Origin: Muribaculaceae bacterium Isolate-013 (NCI)
GTDB lineage: Bacteria > Bacteroidota > Bacteroidia > Bacteroidales > Muribaculaceae
Direction of reading: 5' to 3'
Assembly: GCA_004102785.1 (NCBI GenBank)
Contig: SCEJ01000035.1
Location: 1-33,395 of the forward strand
Length of the DNA: 33,395 nt
Notes under the pieces: model-generated
The model's input: only the letters and a program-made list of their open reading frames with translations
What the model was told of the DNA's origin: nothing
The model's database searches: none
Shown here: positions 32,341-33,395 of the stretch, one piece after another
Layout of the letters: every line of letters begins with the position of its first letter
Position numbering within the stretch: position 1 is the stretch's first letter
Translations under genes and position numbers: made by a program

Positions 32341-32491
32341 CAATTGATTTTACGGACAGTTTTGGCTGCTTATAGTTTATGAGGCGTTCCGGTGTAATAA
32401 ATTTCAGAGTATTCACACGGCATCATTTCACGCCTGCAGTCTGATAAATATTAAGAGCCTCCCTGGAAATGAGGATGGCAATATAGTAATC

Positions 32492-33112
32492 ATGGAAAAT
32501 CCGACAAACAAACTGACCTTCAGATGGACAGGTGACGAGAAGGGAAAGAAAGGCATGGAGCTGATGATGGCATTCGGAAATCAGCAGATAGGGCCGATTC
32601 GCTATGCCGAAGAGTATGAGACAGAAATCCCGATCAGTGGCGGCCCGATGGAAATCAAGGTGCTGTGTGGCCAGAACGGGAAGCATAAGACCTGTATAAA
32701 ACATACATTCCAGTTTGAGCACGGTAAGGACTATGAGAGCCGGCTCAGCGGCAAATATACCGACATTAGCGGACTCGCCCTGCAAATGAGCAACGGCGAT
32801 GAGTGTCTTGAAGAATCGGCGCCTGCATGCCGCAATGATCTTGCGGTGGCGATGATTTCGTTTGCATTTCCGATCTACGGCATAATATGTGCGGCCCGTT
32901 CAAAATACAATCGTGCCGCCTTGCTGAATGGAGCCGGCATTGGCTTCGTTTTGGCTACCATATTCAGCGCCATGGCTGATGATAAAATCGGTTTAGGCAT
33001 CGGGCGCAATGCTCTCTTCGAGTATGAGCCATTCTCGCTGACCGATATTGTCATCAATCTCCTTGTGGGTGGCATCTCCTCTGTGAGGGGCTTTTTATAC
33101 ATGCTGTTCTGA
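32492..33112 (+). CDS. Hypothetical protein with C-terminal membrane segments
   Basis: A 206-residue protein without signal peptide. About residues 5-90 look like a beta-rich soluble domain (KLTFRWTGDEKGKKG, GPMEIKVLCGQNGKHKTCIKHTFQFEHG). Hydrophobic stretches follow at about 115-135 (LAVAMISFAFPIYGIICAA), 144-160 (LLNGAGIGFVLATIF) and 186-205 (IVINLLVGGISSVRGFLYML). I do not recognise a family. It is a single gene between the gdhA terminator and a hairpin that carries a group II intron. Codon use is less biased than in gdhA, which fits an accessory gene. Confidence 0.65.
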   Translation: MENPTNKLTFRWTGDEKGKKGMELMMAFGNQQIGPIRYAEEYETEIPISGGPMEIKVLCGQNGKHKTCIKHTFQFEHGKDYESRLSGKYTDISGLALQMSNGDECLEESAPACRNDLAVAMISFAFPIYGIICAARSKYNRAALLNGAGIGFVLATIFSAMADDKIGLGIGRNALFEYEPFSLTDIVINLLVGGISSVRGFLYMLF

Positions 33113-33127
33113 TTTATCATATAAAGT

Positions 33128-33158
33128 CAGCGGGCTGCCGGATTCCGGCAGCCCGCTG
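33128..33158 (+). terminator. Terminator hairpin used as the intron target
   Basis: A perfect 14-bp GC-rich stem (33128-33141 with 33145-33158) with a 3-base loop, followed by TTGTA. The T tract that would complete the terminator is interrupted by the group II intron. Confidence 0.85.
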
Positions 33159-33163
33159 TTGTA

Positions 33164-33395
33164 GTTCGCCCGACATGGGCATAATCTAACGGGTGAAAGT
33201 CCCGAGCGCGCCCCGATAGCGGGAAGCACATAGTCCGAGGCAACGGTGTCTACCGTGAGGAGAATCGAAAGGAAGCTAAGGACAAAAGTCTGGCTCCACG
33301 CACAGAAACTTGATATAAGGCTCAAAGTCAGGGGTAAGGTTGCTACACAAACCAAAGCCCGATAGCTATCCGGACTGACGAGAGTAAATCAAGGG
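33164..33395 (+). mobile_element. 5' end of a group II intron (class IIC-like), truncated by the window
   Basis: From 33164 the sequence reads GTTCGCCCGACATGGGC, then GGGTGAAAGTCCC near 33191-33204, AGTCCGAGGCAACGG, CCGTGAGGAGAATCGAAAGGAAG, and GATATAAGGCTC near 33312. Order and wording match domain I of bacterial group II introns, which begin GTGCGCCC...GGGTGAAAGTCCCG. The position directly after a terminator hairpin and TTGT is the known target of class IIC introns. The reverse transcriptase/maturase ORF and domains V-VI would lie beyond the window. The start could be 33161 or 33164. Encoded proteins in this stretch are not expected. Confidence 0.85.

Noticed and set aside
33095-33355. 86-codon minus-strand frame at the right end
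   Set aside because: It overlaps the structured domain I of the group II intron and has no recognisable protein features.

Overview
This window is chromosomal DNA of a Bacteroidales bacterium, most likely Muribaculaceae or a close relative. The evidence is the protein set (DUF4293 protein, CotH with a short sorting-tail protein, C-terminally duplicated M16 peptidase, SDDD lipoprotein), the moderately high GC of the genes, and repeated promoters of the Bacteroidetes form TTTG-N19..21-TAnnTTTG. The genus is an inference; no marker gene in the window fixes it.

Layout. 1-92 is the end of an insertion-sequence transposase. 171-914 holds initiator tRNA-Met(CAT) and RNase P RNA, both on the minus strand, and a divergent promoter for the next block. 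936-3128 is an rRNA/tRNA methyltransferase (SpoU/TrmH) followed by radA. 3173-6183 is a single strongly codon-biased M16 metallopeptidase with its own promoter and terminator. 6196-8142 is a translationally coupled pair: a small secreted protein with a sorting-tail-like C terminus, and a CotH-family protein. On the minus strand 8145-8888 is an unrecognised protein, preceded by a tiny ORF (8944-9021) that reads as the first codons of dxs. 9122-12837 is a leftward operon: alpha/beta hydrolase, membrane-anchored MurF-like ligase, D-Ala-D-Ala-type ligase.

12838-13463 is a long AT-rich non-coding stretch with repeated TGTWAC words, leading into an ECF sigma factor with highly-expressed-type codons. 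Then come clpB, a lipoprotein with a surface-export-like signal, and a tight GT2 / phosphoribosyltransferase / HAD phosphatase operon (17510-19675). 19892-20083 looks like a free-standing small transcript ending in a strong terminator just upstream of the mltG promoter. Then follow mltG, an OafA-type acyltransferase, uvrB overlapping a YgiQ radical SAM gene, a 749-residue TPR-type protein, a DUF4293 protein, an MFS transporter, and gdhA. The window closes with an unrecognised membrane-anchored protein whose terminator hairpin is followed directly by the 5' end of a group II intron, apparently class IIC, which runs off the end.

Themes. Several genes concern the envelope: the MurF-like/Ddl cassette, mltG, the acyltransferase and the GT2 operon. 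Others are DNA repair (radA, uvrB), proteostasis (clpB, M16) and ammonia assimilation (gdhA). No phage, CRISPR or classical defence genes were seen. The best candidates for something undescribed are the hydrolase-MurF-Ddl cassette, the GT2-PRTase-HAD operon, the orphan transcript before mltG, the regulatory region of the sigma factor and the dxs relic.
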